Positions 1-6,465 of a DNA stretch of 9,815 nt are shown piece after piece (within the stretch, counting starts at the first letter, position 1; the number at the start of each line of letters is the position of its first letter). The stretch is from Cyanobacteria bacterium UBA8803 (lineage in GTDB: Bacteria > Cyanobacteriota > Cyanobacteriia > Cyanobacteriales > Coleofasciculaceae). The notes under the pieces were generated by a model that saw only the letters and a program-made list of their open reading frames with translations, ran no database searches and was not told where the DNA came from. The stretch lies in NCBI GenBank assembly GCA_003505715.1, contig DNXU01000015.1, forward strand, positions 2,257 through 12,071. Reading direction: 5' to 3'. Position numbers and translations under genes: made by a program.

Positions 1-26
1 TGGTTGGTGGTTGGTGGTTGGTGGTT
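1..26 (+). repeat. Tandem heptamer TGGTTGG, about 3.7 copies
   Basis: Three exact copies of TGGTTGG (1-7, 8-14, 15-21) and a partial fourth (22-26) open the window, so the array may extend to the left. Short tandem heptamers are typical of filamentous cyanobacterial intergenic DNA. The regularly spaced GG pairs could fold into a two-tetrad G-quadruplex on this strand. The array lies about 45 bp beyond the stop of the lyase-like gene. Confidence 0.85.
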
Positions 27-69
27 TTTGTCGCTGAGGGAACTGCTGCTATATGGTTTTTCTTTTGCC

Positions 70-2331
70 TTATTTTCCGCTGAATATAATCCGATCGCCT
101 CTATACTCCAGAATTTGCTCTCCAACTTTTACCTGCCCATCCCAGCCATTCCCCAACACTTCCACCTGAGGAGGTGTACCCTGCTGCACGGTCATCACCA
201 CAAAAAAGCGATCGCTACCACTAGCCCGCAGTACTCTCCCGACCTGGCTTTTTTCAGAAGTTAGCCGCACTTTCTGCGGTGCCACAAAGGTGCCCTGCAT
301 TGTTGCTCCAGAAGCAGCTTGAACTGTAAAGCGCTGACCGTCAATTGCTAATTCTCCGTCTATATGCATCAGCCAGGTTTTGTTAGTCGGCTTATCTTCA
401 CCCACAAACCGATCCACCACTACAAATAAACCCGGTGTTCCTGATAAACCGCTATAGTCCACTCCAAACGATCGCTGCCAGTTATATCTTTGTAAGCTTA
501 CCACTCCAGATCCGTCAGATTCTGCTTGGAAGAAAATCGGTTGTGCCCCTTGGTAAGCCTGTTTCTCTTTAGCCAAGACCACATTTTCATCCTCCTGTTT
601 CCCCGTCGCTGGCCCTGCATCCGCCCAGCGCCCCCCCAAACCCCAAATCCGGAAACTCCCTGCATCGGGAAATGACCAAGATTGGCCTAAGGGTTCTCGC
701 TTTAGGTAAATACTGGCAACAAAATCGCGATCGCCTTGCCATTGGTTCCGAAACGCATAGAAACCCTTTTGCTCATCCACTACTATGCGATCTAATATCT
801 CCCCTGGATTTTGAGGTATGATGTCCTCCCGATATCCTGCCAAGGCAAAAGCGGCATCGTGAGGGGTATACTCTCCAACGCCAAAACGTCGATCTCCTTG
901 CCAGCCAAAGTAACGGTTAAAACACCACAGCACTCCAGGTAGGAACCGTTCCGGTACAGTTGCCAAACCAAGAGCAAACAAAGAACCATCCGGCCCTATA
1001 CGATGACGACCATAAGTTGGCAAAGCAACCTGACCGCCTTGACTCACCATGCGCATGACATAATGCGCTAAGAACCATTCCCCACTTGAACCTTGAACGA
1101 GGTCTTTACCCAAGACGTTCTGATACGCCTGCAAAAACGGCAAAATAGCATGAAACGACTCACGAGTATATAGATCCCCCTCCGTACCAAATCCATGCTC
1201 GCCAATTGCCACACTCATATAACGTTTAATATTACGCTCAGCAATTTTGAGCAAGCTGTGCAGCTCCCTTCTGGTTCTTCTCAGATTTGGTTGGCTCGGA
1301 GGGCTTTCCTCTAACTCCCCCACCAAAAACTCATCAGGTTCTGCCCAAATAGCCAACGCTGCCAAACCCGCACTACCACGCGCCCTAGCATTCCAGTTAC
1401 TCTGGGGTTGAGGATTCCAACCTCGATCTGGTGTGCCCTTAATTAAGCTGGCTGTTTGCTCCCCTAACCAACGGGTCACCTTCCGCAAGCGCTGCTCGTT
1501 CCAGTTGTTATAACATAGATCGTAAGCTAAGGCTACGCCAGCAACTACAGAGGACTGCTCTAGCAATCTTGGACGAGGTTGGTTTATAGAGTTCACTACC
1601 AGCTGCCATGCTGTTTCTGCTCGTTGTTCCTCCCCGTTCAACAGTGCTAGAAAACAATGACCGGCTGCGTGAGAACCAGCATTCGGACCATAGCCATCGT
1701 AGTAAATTTGGCTCGTTAGACTTTTCTGGAGTTGGGCAAGGATGGCTTGACCTGTAGAAGTTTTCGCTTTCTCTCGCAAAGCTGGGAGTTGGTGTGGCCG
1801 AAAGATGAGACGGGGATGCTCTCTCGCACGGATCGGACGATGGTTAGGTAACTGTCTGGGCCAGTGAGGACGAATAGTGCCATTCACTTCCCCGCTAACT
1901 GGTTGATTTGCAAAGGTTCCCGCATAAGTGCCGATCAGCTGGTTCTGATGTAACCTTAACTGTATGTCATAGTTAGCTTCTCCCACCAACCGCATCCAAG
2001 GATCGGGACTCGTGGTGATCTTGACTTGCAGAGGCCACAGACGCTTAGGTTCATCTGAAGCGATCGCCTCCACCGTACCTTGATGATCTCCTTGATTAAA
2101 AGTCGGAGCAAAACCCCAAACCTCCTGCTCGCAGCGAGCGGACTCACAAACCAAATCTAAGGTAATGTCCTGATAGACACGCTCTTCCTGATGTGGCATC
2201 CATAACCCCCGTTTTAGGGTAAGGCGAATATCCCCTGAAAGAGCTGCATTATCAATTACTTGTGCAGCAGGAGTATTAGAGCCGCTTAAGAAAAATATTA
2301 GAGGTAGGGTAAAGGTATGATACCATTTCAC
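70..2331 (-). CDS. Exported heparinase II/III-like (polysaccharide lyase-like) protein
   Basis: A 753-aa protein that I infer acts on a polysaccharide outside the cytoplasm; the substrate is unknown. Residues 1-23 look like a signal peptide: K2, then a hydrophobic core TLPLIFFLSG and a small-residue site near PAA. Residues 30-155 look beta-rich. From about 170 (HPRLIF, then LPALREKAK) to about 500 the chain looks alpha-helical, with segments typical of the alpha/alpha-toroid of heparinase/alginate lyase relatives: HAAGH at 221-225, GVALAYDLCYNNW at 265-277, and FGTEGDLYTRESFH at 381-394. Residues 515-753 are beta-rich (FYAFRNQW, ASIYLKREPLG, GLFVVVDRF), fitting the C-terminal beta-sandwich. 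Candidate catalytic residues cannot be assigned without an alignment. The start is GTG with no close Shine-Dalgarno. It lies 50 bp after the TPR gene and is probably co-transcribed with it. The fold is reasonably supported; enzymatic activity is inference. Confidence 0.72.
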   Translation of the reverse strand: MKWYHTFTLPLIFFLSGSNTPAAQVIDNAALSGDIRLTLKRGLWMPHQEERVYQDITLDLVCESARCEQEVWGFAPTFNQGDHQGTVEAIASDEPKRLWPLQVKITTSPDPWMRLVGEANYDIQLRLHQNQLIGTYAGTFANQPVSGEVNGTIRPHWPRQLPNHRPIRAREHPRLIFRPHQLPALREKAKTSTGQAILAQLQKSLTSQIYYDGYGPNAGSHAAGHCFLALLNGEEQRAETAWQLVVNSINQPRPRLLEQSSVVAGVALAYDLCYNNWNEQRLRKVTRWLGEQTASLIKGTPDRGWNPQPQSNWNARARGSAGLAALAIWAEPDEFLVGELEESPPSQPNLRRTRRELHSLLKIAERNIKRYMSVAIGEHGFGTEGDLYTRESFHAILPFLQAYQNVLGKDLVQGSSGEWFLAHYVMRMVSQGGQVALPTYGRHRIGPDGSLFALGLATVPERFLPGVLWCFNRYFGWQGDRRFGVGEYTPHDAAFALAGYREDIIPQNPGEILDRIVVDEQKGFYAFRNQWQGDRDFVASIYLKREPLGQSWSFPDAGSFRIWGLGGRWADAGPATGKQEDENVVLAKEKQAYQGAQPIFFQAESDGSGVVSLQRYNWQRSFGVDYSGLSGTPGLFVVVDRFVGEDKPTNKTWLMHIDGELAIDGQRFTVQAASGATMQGTFVAPQKVRLTSEKSQVGRVLRASGSDRFFVVMTVQQGTPPQVEVLGNGWDGQVKVGEQILEYRGDRIIFSGK
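208..215. repeat. HIP1 octamers (GCGATCGC), eight in the window
   Basis: The palindrome occurs at 208, 727, 2060, 2716, 3057, 3339, 3946 and 8007 (first base of each). Random expectation is roughly one per 65 kb, so this is strong enrichment. HIP1 is a known hallmark of cyanobacterial genomes. Seven copies are in the two left-hand genes and one in the PH-domain gene. Confidence 0.9.
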
Positions 2332-2333
2332 TT

Positions 2334-2352
2334 TTGTTGATTGTTGATTGTT
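2334..2352. repeat. Short tandem heptamer TTGTTGA
   Basis: Two exact copies (2334-2340, 2341-2347) and a partial third lie in the 50-bp gap between the TPR gene and the lyase-like gene, directly upstream of the GTG start at 2331. Such heptamers are common in filamentous cyanobacteria. The copies occupy the place where a ribosome binding site would be expected. Confidence 0.7.
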
Positions 2353-2381
2353 CCTGATTAGGAAAGGTGGGATTTCTCGAT

Positions 2382-4247
2382 TTACATTGAATCTCGGTAT
2401 TTTTGGAGTAGTTGAGGGATGTAGTCATAGCCATCAACACCAATCACCGCAATAATTTTAGAGCGCTGCTGTGCTAATATAGCTTGGCAGGCTGCTGCTC
2501 CAATTTGACCTTGCAAAATTGTTAGTAAGCCTGCTGGTTGACGCCAATCATCAGCTCCAATTTGCTCTAAGAGATAGGCTCCTAAACTGCCTGTGTAGAT
2601 CGTTGTTTCTAGGTCTTGCAGGCTGTAGGATGCTTGGGATAGGTAAGCTAGGTTAATGCCTTGGAGGTATAAATCGCCGGAAAATTGGGCGGCTTGCCAG
2701 CCTTGTTCTAAATAGGCGATCGCTTTTTCTGGCTGTTGAATCACGACATAGGCAATTCCTAAACTGCTCAAACATAGGGCTTGGCTTTGCCGATCGCCTA
2801 ATCTTTCTAATAATTGCTGGCCTTGTTCGAGGTAATTAATGGCACTCTCATATACCTCCGGTTCTATCTGCTGGCTGTGCTGAGCTTGGAATACCTCGCT
2901 GTAACCTAAATTGGCTAGGGCATTGGCTTCGCCTAACCGATCTCCGGCTTGCCGAGCTAGAATTAATGCTCGTTGGCTGTAGTTAATTGCCTCGGTATAA
3001 TTTTTATTTCCGACACAAGTTCGGCTAAGGTGATTGAAGTTGGCAATCTCACAATGGCGATCGCCTTCGTTACGAGCAATGTCTAAAGCTTGCTGGTGGA
3101 AGGCTTTGGCGCGATCGTATTGACCTTGTGCCCGTAGGGAATAACCCAACAAGGTTAAAATCCGGGCTTTCTCTTGAGTCCCTTGTACCCGCCGTAAGGG
3201 TTCATCCAGGTAATCCAAGGCGTTGCGCAGGTATTGACCGCTTAAGCTGGCAAAAACGCCACCGTAGAGAGGGAAGTACTCTCGAACAGCAAAGGCACGG
3301 AGAATTTGTAGGGTGACTTGAAAACAACCATTTACTAAGCGATCGCGCTCTGCAAAGGAGATCTGGTTTAAGGCACTGGCTAACTGCGACCAAAGGACGG
3401 CAAAGACGATGAATGTAGAAATCGACAGCTTTGCTCCTACTTTGGAGTCATACACCATTTTGTCGAACCAATTCACCAACCCACGCTGGAGGTACTGAAG
3501 TAGTAAAGCCAACTCTACCCAAGCATCAAGTGCCAGACTGGGTTGACGAGCTAGCCATTCATCAAGCGGTTGATTGTAAGCTATAGCTTGAAACAGGGAC
3601 TGCGGTAGGGGACTGTTGACTTTTTTCGCCCACAGCATCCAAGGCCCGCGCTGTTCGGGCAGCCCCCCAAATCCTAGAGATCCTTGACTTTGATCGTAAA
3701 TCCAGCTGACCAAGTCATTTTCCAAGCGCCCCCAAGAGGCTAAACCAGCGGTAATGCCTGTCGCCAACTGCCCGATTTCTTGGGCACTATCAGAGTCGGA
3801 ACTACCTATCCCTTGTTGTAGCGTTTTGGCCAACTGAGCTAGTTGTGATGAGTTGAGTACCTGCTGTTGGTTAGGGTCAATAACTCGGAGTAAGACCGTG
3901 AAGCGATCGGCTGGATCGGCAGTAGTGATGGATTGAATTGCTGTTGCGATCGCTTCAGAAACCCGATTTTGGCTTTGCACCCGCTGCCATTCACTGCTTA
4001 TGGTGTTCAGTGCCCTCATTATCCGGGTTGCTTTGGCTTGTTTAATTTCACTGACTGGATTATCTACCTGCTGCTGAGTACTGCTAGTGCGTTCTGCCAA
4101 GCAACGCTCAAACATTTCCCCACTACCGCTGCTGACTTTTGACACCAGCGTTTGATAGACCTGCTCTTTCGAGCGAATCTTCCCCTTCAGAGTTGCTTCC
4201 ACGATTTCGTCAATGAGCTGGAAGTAGCGATCAATACTATCAGTCAT
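2382..4247 (-). CDS. Tetratricopeptide-repeat (TPR) protein
   Basis: A 621-aa, probably cytoplasmic protein with no signal peptide. Residues about 360-555 hold consecutive TPR units with the expected A/G/Y pattern, for example ARILTLLGYSLRAQGQYDRA at 361-380, then units near 400-435, 440-485, 487-522 and 527-560. TPRs serve as protein-protein interaction scaffolds. Residues 1-350 are helical and I do not recognise a named domain; residues 272-293 are rather hydrophobic but interrupted. The last 30 residues include KIIAVIGVDGYDYIPQLLQ, outside the repeats. The start is ATG with GAGGA only 3 nt upstream. A divergent promoter candidate lies about 95-125 bp upstream. The lyase-like gene follows after 50 bp, so the two are probably one operon. 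No catalytic domain is visible and the cellular role is unknown. Confidence 0.85.
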   Translation of the reverse strand: MTDSIDRYFQLIDEIVEATLKGKIRSKEQVYQTLVSKVSSGSGEMFERCLAERTSSTQQQVDNPVSEIKQAKATRIMRALNTISSEWQRVQSQNRVSEAIATAIQSITTADPADRFTVLLRVIDPNQQQVLNSSQLAQLAKTLQQGIGSSDSDSAQEIGQLATGITAGLASWGRLENDLVSWIYDQSQGSLGFGGLPEQRGPWMLWAKKVNSPLPQSLFQAIAYNQPLDEWLARQPSLALDAWVELALLLQYLQRGLVNWFDKMVYDSKVGAKLSISTFIVFAVLWSQLASALNQISFAERDRLVNGCFQVTLQILRAFAVREYFPLYGGVFASLSGQYLRNALDYLDEPLRRVQGTQEKARILTLLGYSLRAQGQYDRAKAFHQQALDIARNEGDRHCEIANFNHLSRTCVGNKNYTEAINYSQRALILARQAGDRLGEANALANLGYSEVFQAQHSQQIEPEVYESAINYLEQGQQLLERLGDRQSQALCLSSLGIAYVVIQQPEKAIAYLEQGWQAAQFSGDLYLQGINLAYLSQASYSLQDLETTIYTGSLGAYLLEQIGADDWRQPAGLLTILQGQIGAAACQAILAQQRSKIIAVIGVDGYDYIPQLLQKYRDSM

Positions 4248-4317
4248 AAATCCTCAATTCCTTGCCGTTGTTCCCGTTCGGCTGACGCTCACGGCGGAAG
4301 CCTGTTCAGGAGTTCCC

Positions 4318-4334
4318 GACTTCTGCAAGAAGTC
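4318..4334 (-). repeat. Perfect inverted repeat in the leader of the TPR gene
   Basis: GACTTCT (4318-4324) and AGAAGTC (4328-4334) form a perfect 7-bp stem with a 3-nt loop. It lies just downstream of the predicted minus-strand start site (about 4337), near the 5' end of the TPR transcript. No T-run follows on either strand, so it is not a classic terminator. It could be a leader hairpin, or part of a dispersed repeat together with the adjacent CGTGAGCGTCAGCCG segment (minus strand, about 4279-4293). Confidence 0.6.
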
Positions 4335-4343
4335 TGAAGTCTA

Positions 4344-4372
4344 ATGATAAGTATCTCTTGCTAAGTTGACAA
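4344..4372 (-). promoter_or_regulatory. Candidate sigma70 promoter for the TPR/lyase-like pair
   Basis: On the minus strand TTGTCA (4372-4367) and TATCAT (4349-4344) are 17 bp apart, each one mismatch from consensus. Transcription would start near 4337, about 90 nt before the TPR start codon. Its -35 box overlaps the -35 box of the plus-strand promoter by five bases, so the two promoters are divergent and share DNA. This is a sequence match only. Confidence 0.55.
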
Positions 4373-4394
4373 AAATTGTGACTAAACCTATAAT
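4366..4394 (+). promoter_or_regulatory. Consensus sigma70 promoter driving the c-di-AMP riboswitch
   Basis: TTGACA (4366-4371) and TATAAT (4389-4394) both match consensus perfectly and are 17 bp apart. Predicted start is about 4400-4402, roughly 10 nt before the first conserved base of the riboswitch. Its position right at the aptamer edge independently supports both calls. It implies strong basal transcription held in check by the leader RNA. Confidence 0.85.
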
Positions 4395-4410
4395 CTATAC
4401 TTAATTAACG

Positions 4411-4568
4411 TGGGTAGCCTAATCCAATCTGGCCTGTGTCAAGAGCCGAGTACGTCAAACGCCGGATTAGGAGCGGAGGAACCAAATTTTGGGGCTAATC
4501 TCATAGATTCAGAGAAAGACACCTTCCAGTCTTAGCCCGTCAGCTAACTCCGTCGGCAGTGGGAGGAG
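4411..4568 (+). promoter_or_regulatory. ydaO/yuaA-type cyclic di-AMP riboswitch
   Basis: The segment follows the ydaO aptamer pattern closely: GTAGCC at the 5' edge; a CCTAATCC (4418-4425)/GGATTAGG (4464-4471) arm; the core GCGGAGGAACC then TTTTGGGG; a GGGCTAA (4492-4498)/TTAGCCC (4532-4538) helix; CGGAG (4474-4478)/CTCCG (4548-4552); the conserved GTCAGCTAACTCCG; and GGCA closing the 3' side. The hairpin AAGAC/GTCTT (4516-4520/4529-4533) has loop bases CCTTCC (4522-4527) able to pair with GGGAGG (4561-4566), matching the known 3' pseudoknot. The family binds c-di-AMP and usually lowers expression of potassium-transport, osmolyte or cell-wall genes. Here the pseudoknot strand doubles as a Shine-Dalgarno for a TTG at 4574, suggesting translational control. 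No intrinsic terminator with a T-run is seen. Confidence 0.93.
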
Positions 4569-4573
4569 TACCT

Positions 4574-4922
4574 TTGACAAAAGCTTATTTAAGTTATTGT
4601 CTTTGGGGTCTCCAAAGCAAACGCCTCTATAACTCTGGTTATAGGTAGCGTTGCTTTCCTGACCCACCTCATCAACCGCTACAAAGTAAGAGAGGGTAAG
4701 ACATTGAACTATAAAGACTGGATTTTGCTCAAGAAAAAACAATTACACGGCATTGCCTTTGACTACGCTGACCCGTCTGGGCACATTCTCCCCGAACCCT
4801 TTTGCTTTTATACCCTCAATAAAGCCTTGAGCTACGGTAAAACTGGCATCAAGCCAACTATCCAGTCTAGGGTATTACTCAACAGGAGCAAGGAATCTGT
4901 TACAGGAACAGCAATTGACTAA
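4574..4922 (+). pseudogene. Interrupted small membrane-protein reading frame downstream of the riboswitch
   Basis: GGGAGGAG (4561-4568) is well placed for a TTG at 4574, which opens a 24-codon frame (MTKAYLSYCLWG...) ending in TAG at 4646-4648. A second frame, +1 relative to it, is open from 4593 to the TAA at 4922. It reads as plausible protein: a hydrophobic span ASITLVIGSVAFLTHLI, a basic stretch NRYKVREGK, then NYKDWILLKKKQLHGIAFDY and DPSGHILPEPFCFYTLNKAL. A single +1 shift between 4591 and 4645, for example at TTTGGGG (4602-4608), would join them into about 115 aa with one membrane span. I do not recognise the family. Alternatives are a sequencing error, a real disabling mutation, programmed frameshifting, or independent translation of the downstream part from TTG 4704, which has GAGAGGG 7 nt upstream and would give 72 aa. 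Confidence 0.5.
4601..4654 (+). other. Two adjacent hairpins after the riboswitch
   Basis: CTTTGG/CCAAAG (4601-4606/4612-4617) is followed by a longer imperfect stem. Its inner arm is CTATAAC/GTTATAG around TCTG, and its outer arm is GCAAACGC/GCGTTGC with one bulged A (4617-4654). Only TTT follows, so terminator function is doubtful. They lie exactly where the two overlapping reading frames would have to change register, and could be expression-platform elements, frameshift-stimulating structure or chance. Confidence 0.4.
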
Positions 4923-5029
4923 GCAATCGTACCGCGTGCAGCGCTTCTTGTCAAAGATCGCTTCTCAAGTAATGGCAAGGCTGGATTCAGGTTAGAAGCC
5001 ACGATCTGTCGTCTCCCCTACTCTCCATC

Positions 5030-5233
5030 ATGAAACTTAGTAAAAAAGACATTCAACTCATTAATTTTTTGCAAGACAAGCTTATGGTCTCAGCGTCCGG
5101 CATTGCCTTGGCTCTGAGATGTCGCCAAAAGAATTGGGGTTCCTTACCCATAATCCTATGGCAGTACGGTTTAGTTTCCCTACAGCAGCTAGATCAGATT
5201 TGGGAATGGCAGCAGACAGTTGAGCTGGATTGA
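5030..5233 (+). CDS. DUF2949 family small protein
   Basis: A 67-aa protein, at the normal length for this small cyanobacterial family. The recognisable pattern is an N-terminal helix (IQLINFLQDKL), SASGIALALR at 22-31, then LPIILWQYGLVSLQQLDQIWEWQ at 39-61, the family's most conserved stretch. It has no signal peptide or membrane span. The function is unknown. The start is ATG; the upstream bases are pyrimidine-rich without a Shine-Dalgarno, as in many cyanobacterial genes. It follows the interrupted frame by 107 bp on the same strand, so it could belong to the riboswitch transcript or have its own promoter. It ends convergently with the DUF177 gene. Confidence 0.75.
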   Translation: MKLSKKDIQLINFLQDKLMVSASGIALALRCRQKNWGSLPIILWQYGLVSLQQLDQIWEWQQTVELD

Positions 5234-5250
5234 GAGAAGTTGAACAAGTA

Positions 5251-5298
5251 GGGTGTGGAGCGTAGGGAAAATTGACCAACACCTTACATCCCACACCC
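5251..5298. terminator. Inverted repeat between convergent genes, candidate bidirectional terminator
   Basis: GGGTGTGG (5251-5258) and CCACACCC (5291-5298) are perfectly complementary. An inner GTAGG/CCTTAC pairing with a bulge could extend the stem. It occupies almost all the gap between the DUF2949 stop (5233) and the DUF177 stop (5305). There is no T-run on either strand, so a factor-independent role is uncertain. It could also be a dispersed cyanobacterial repeat. Confidence 0.45.
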
Positions 5299-5304
5299 AT
5301 GAGG

Positions 5305-5808
5305 CTATCCAGGAAGTTGACCTTTCAGGGCTTCAAGGGCTTGCCAACGCCGATCTGTATATGGTGTCGTGGTGTTATCGCTAATAGGGATGCCCGGGCA
5401 GTTAGAGTCGCACAACTGCCTTGGGGGAATTGCCAAGCACAACTGCTCGTAGAGCCAAGTGTTTGGCTCAAAATGACCATCGGGTGGCAGGGTTTCCACC
5501 AAATCTTCCAATAGAGTCTCTCGCTCTAAAGGGCCTGTATCTGGTTGGTTGGCGGACTCGTCTAACCAAACCAATTCCGATACATCAAGGCTTAAACGGT
5601 GGTTGTACTGTTGCAAGCAACGGTCACAGGTCAAGGTGATAATAGTTTCAGCTTTAGCCAATACCTCAAGATAGTTCCCCTGATGGGTTAGCTGCAAGCG
5701 CCCTCGCACTGGAGTCAGCGTCTCTAGACCCTCAATACACTCATTGATATCAATGATATGGGTATGCTCTGGTAATTTGAGCAGAAAAGGAATATAAATT
5801 GCTTCCAT
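5305..5808 (-). CDS. DUF177/YceD-like protein
   Basis: A 167-aa protein of the DUF177 (YceD) family, whose plant and bacterial members are linked to 23S rRNA accumulation and large-subunit biogenesis. The hallmark is TLTCDRCLQQYNHRL with C61 and C64. A second pair, C133 and C137 in CDSNCPG, could join them in a metal or disulfide site. LETLTPVRGRL at 28-38 and EDLVETLPPDG at 101-111 are also typical. I chose ATG 5808 because family members begin close to MEAIYIP and AGGT lies 10 nt upstream. An in-frame ATG at 5871, overlapping the previous stop, would add 21 residues. It is the last gene of the cluster, beside ribosomal and RNase P genes, which fits an rRNA-related role. Confidence 0.85.
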   Translation of the reverse strand: MEAIYIPFLLKLPEHTHIIDINECIEGLETLTPVRGRLQLTHQGNYLEVLAKAETIITLTCDRCLQQYNHRLSLDVSELVWLDESANQPDTGPLERETLLEDLVETLPPDGHFEPNTWLYEQLCLAIPPRQLCDSNCPGIPISDNTTTPYTDRRWQALEALKGQLPG

Positions 5809-5863
5809 GATGTTTATACCTGACGGCTGAATGCTTACCGAGAAACTACCCACAATGTTTGAA

Positions 5864-6373
5864 TCATTCATCGTATTGGCGAGAGCGCAGGCGCACGACT
5901 AGACGCCGATCTGGTTCTTGTCCCCGACTTTGAGTCTCTAAATCTTCACACTCTTTTAAAAAAGTATGAATTTGACGGCGTTCGGCAGCCGAAAGAGATT
6001 TAAGTTCAAATTCTTTACCCGTCTCTCGAACTTTTTGGGCAGCATGTTCTGCTAGAGAGCGAAGTTCCTCTTGACGCTGGAGACGGTAGCCGTCAAGTTC
6101 AATCGTATAAGCTGCCTGCAAATCTTTATCTTGAGCCAGGTTGAGAATAGAATTAGCCAGGTACTGGATCGCATCTAGAACCGCTCCATCTGGGCCAATC
6201 AGGGTTTCAATTTTTGCCGATGTCAGTTGGGTTTGATCGATAATCAACCAGTAGCTTGGCTTATCTGCTTGTGACTCTTCAGCGTCTATCACCTTAACAT
6301 CGGCAGGCAATCTCGATAAGCGCAGGAGTTCTTTAAGCCACTGCTGACCCCGCTGCTTTAGCTGATTGCTCAT
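5864..6373 (-). CDS. KhpB/Jag-like RNA-binding protein (KH and R3H domains)
   Basis: A 169-aa cytoplasmic protein that probably binds single-stranded RNA. Residues 20-95 form a type-II KH domain, with IGPDGAVLDAIQYLAN at 59-74 in place of the GxxG loop and following helix. Residues 100-165 are an R3H domain, with ERRQIH giving R132 and H136 of the Rx3H signature. The extended Jag_N region of Firmicute homologues is missing, so this is the short form. It directly follows yidC in transcription, as jag does in many bacteria. The ATG start has no clear Shine-Dalgarno and the gap from yidC is 92 bp. Its TGA lies 55 bp before the preferred DUF177 start and overlaps the alternative one at 5871. Confidence 0.85.
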   Translation of the reverse strand: MSNQLKQRGQQWLKELLRLSRLPADVKVIDAEESQADKPSYWLIIDQTQLTSAKIETLIGPDGAVLDAIQYLANSILNLAQDKDLQAAYTIELDGYRLQRQEELRSLAEHAAQKVRETGKEFELKSLSAAERRQIHTFLKECEDLETQSRGQEPDRRLVVRLRSRQYDE

Positions 6374-6404
6374 AACTGTTGTGAAAATAGGGAAAGGGGG
6401 GAGA

Positions 6405-6418
6405 GATGAGGGATGAGG
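6405..6418 (+). repeat. Tandem heptamer GATGAGG, two copies, 3' of yidC
   Basis: Two exact GATGAGG copies lie in the 92-bp yidC to KH-R3H gap. The same heptamer (as a rotation and reverse complement) occurs four times, with variation, on the other side of yidC at 7777-7804. Confidence 0.7.
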
Positions 6419-6465
6419 GTTAGCATCATTTTAATGCCGAGAGTTGTGAGTGATCGCCTAGGTGT

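Noticed and set aside
4..264. 86-codon plus-strand open frame at the window start
   Set aside because: It begins in a tandem repeat with a TTG and is antisense to the conserved 3' end of the lyase-like gene.
4261..4310. Regulatory role for the GC-rich segment with CGTGAGCGTCAGCCG (minus strand)
   Set aside because: It looks like part of a dispersed cyanobacterial repeat, but copy number cannot be judged from one window, so no element is called.
4509..4742. 77-codon minus-strand open frame
   Set aside because: It runs antisense through the riboswitch and the plus-strand frame; its composition is explained by the aptamer and it resembles no protein.
5305..5639. Overlapping plus-strand open frames opposite the DUF177 gene
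   Set aside because: They are shadows of the DUF177 coding strand with its CxxC hallmark; no family resemblance.
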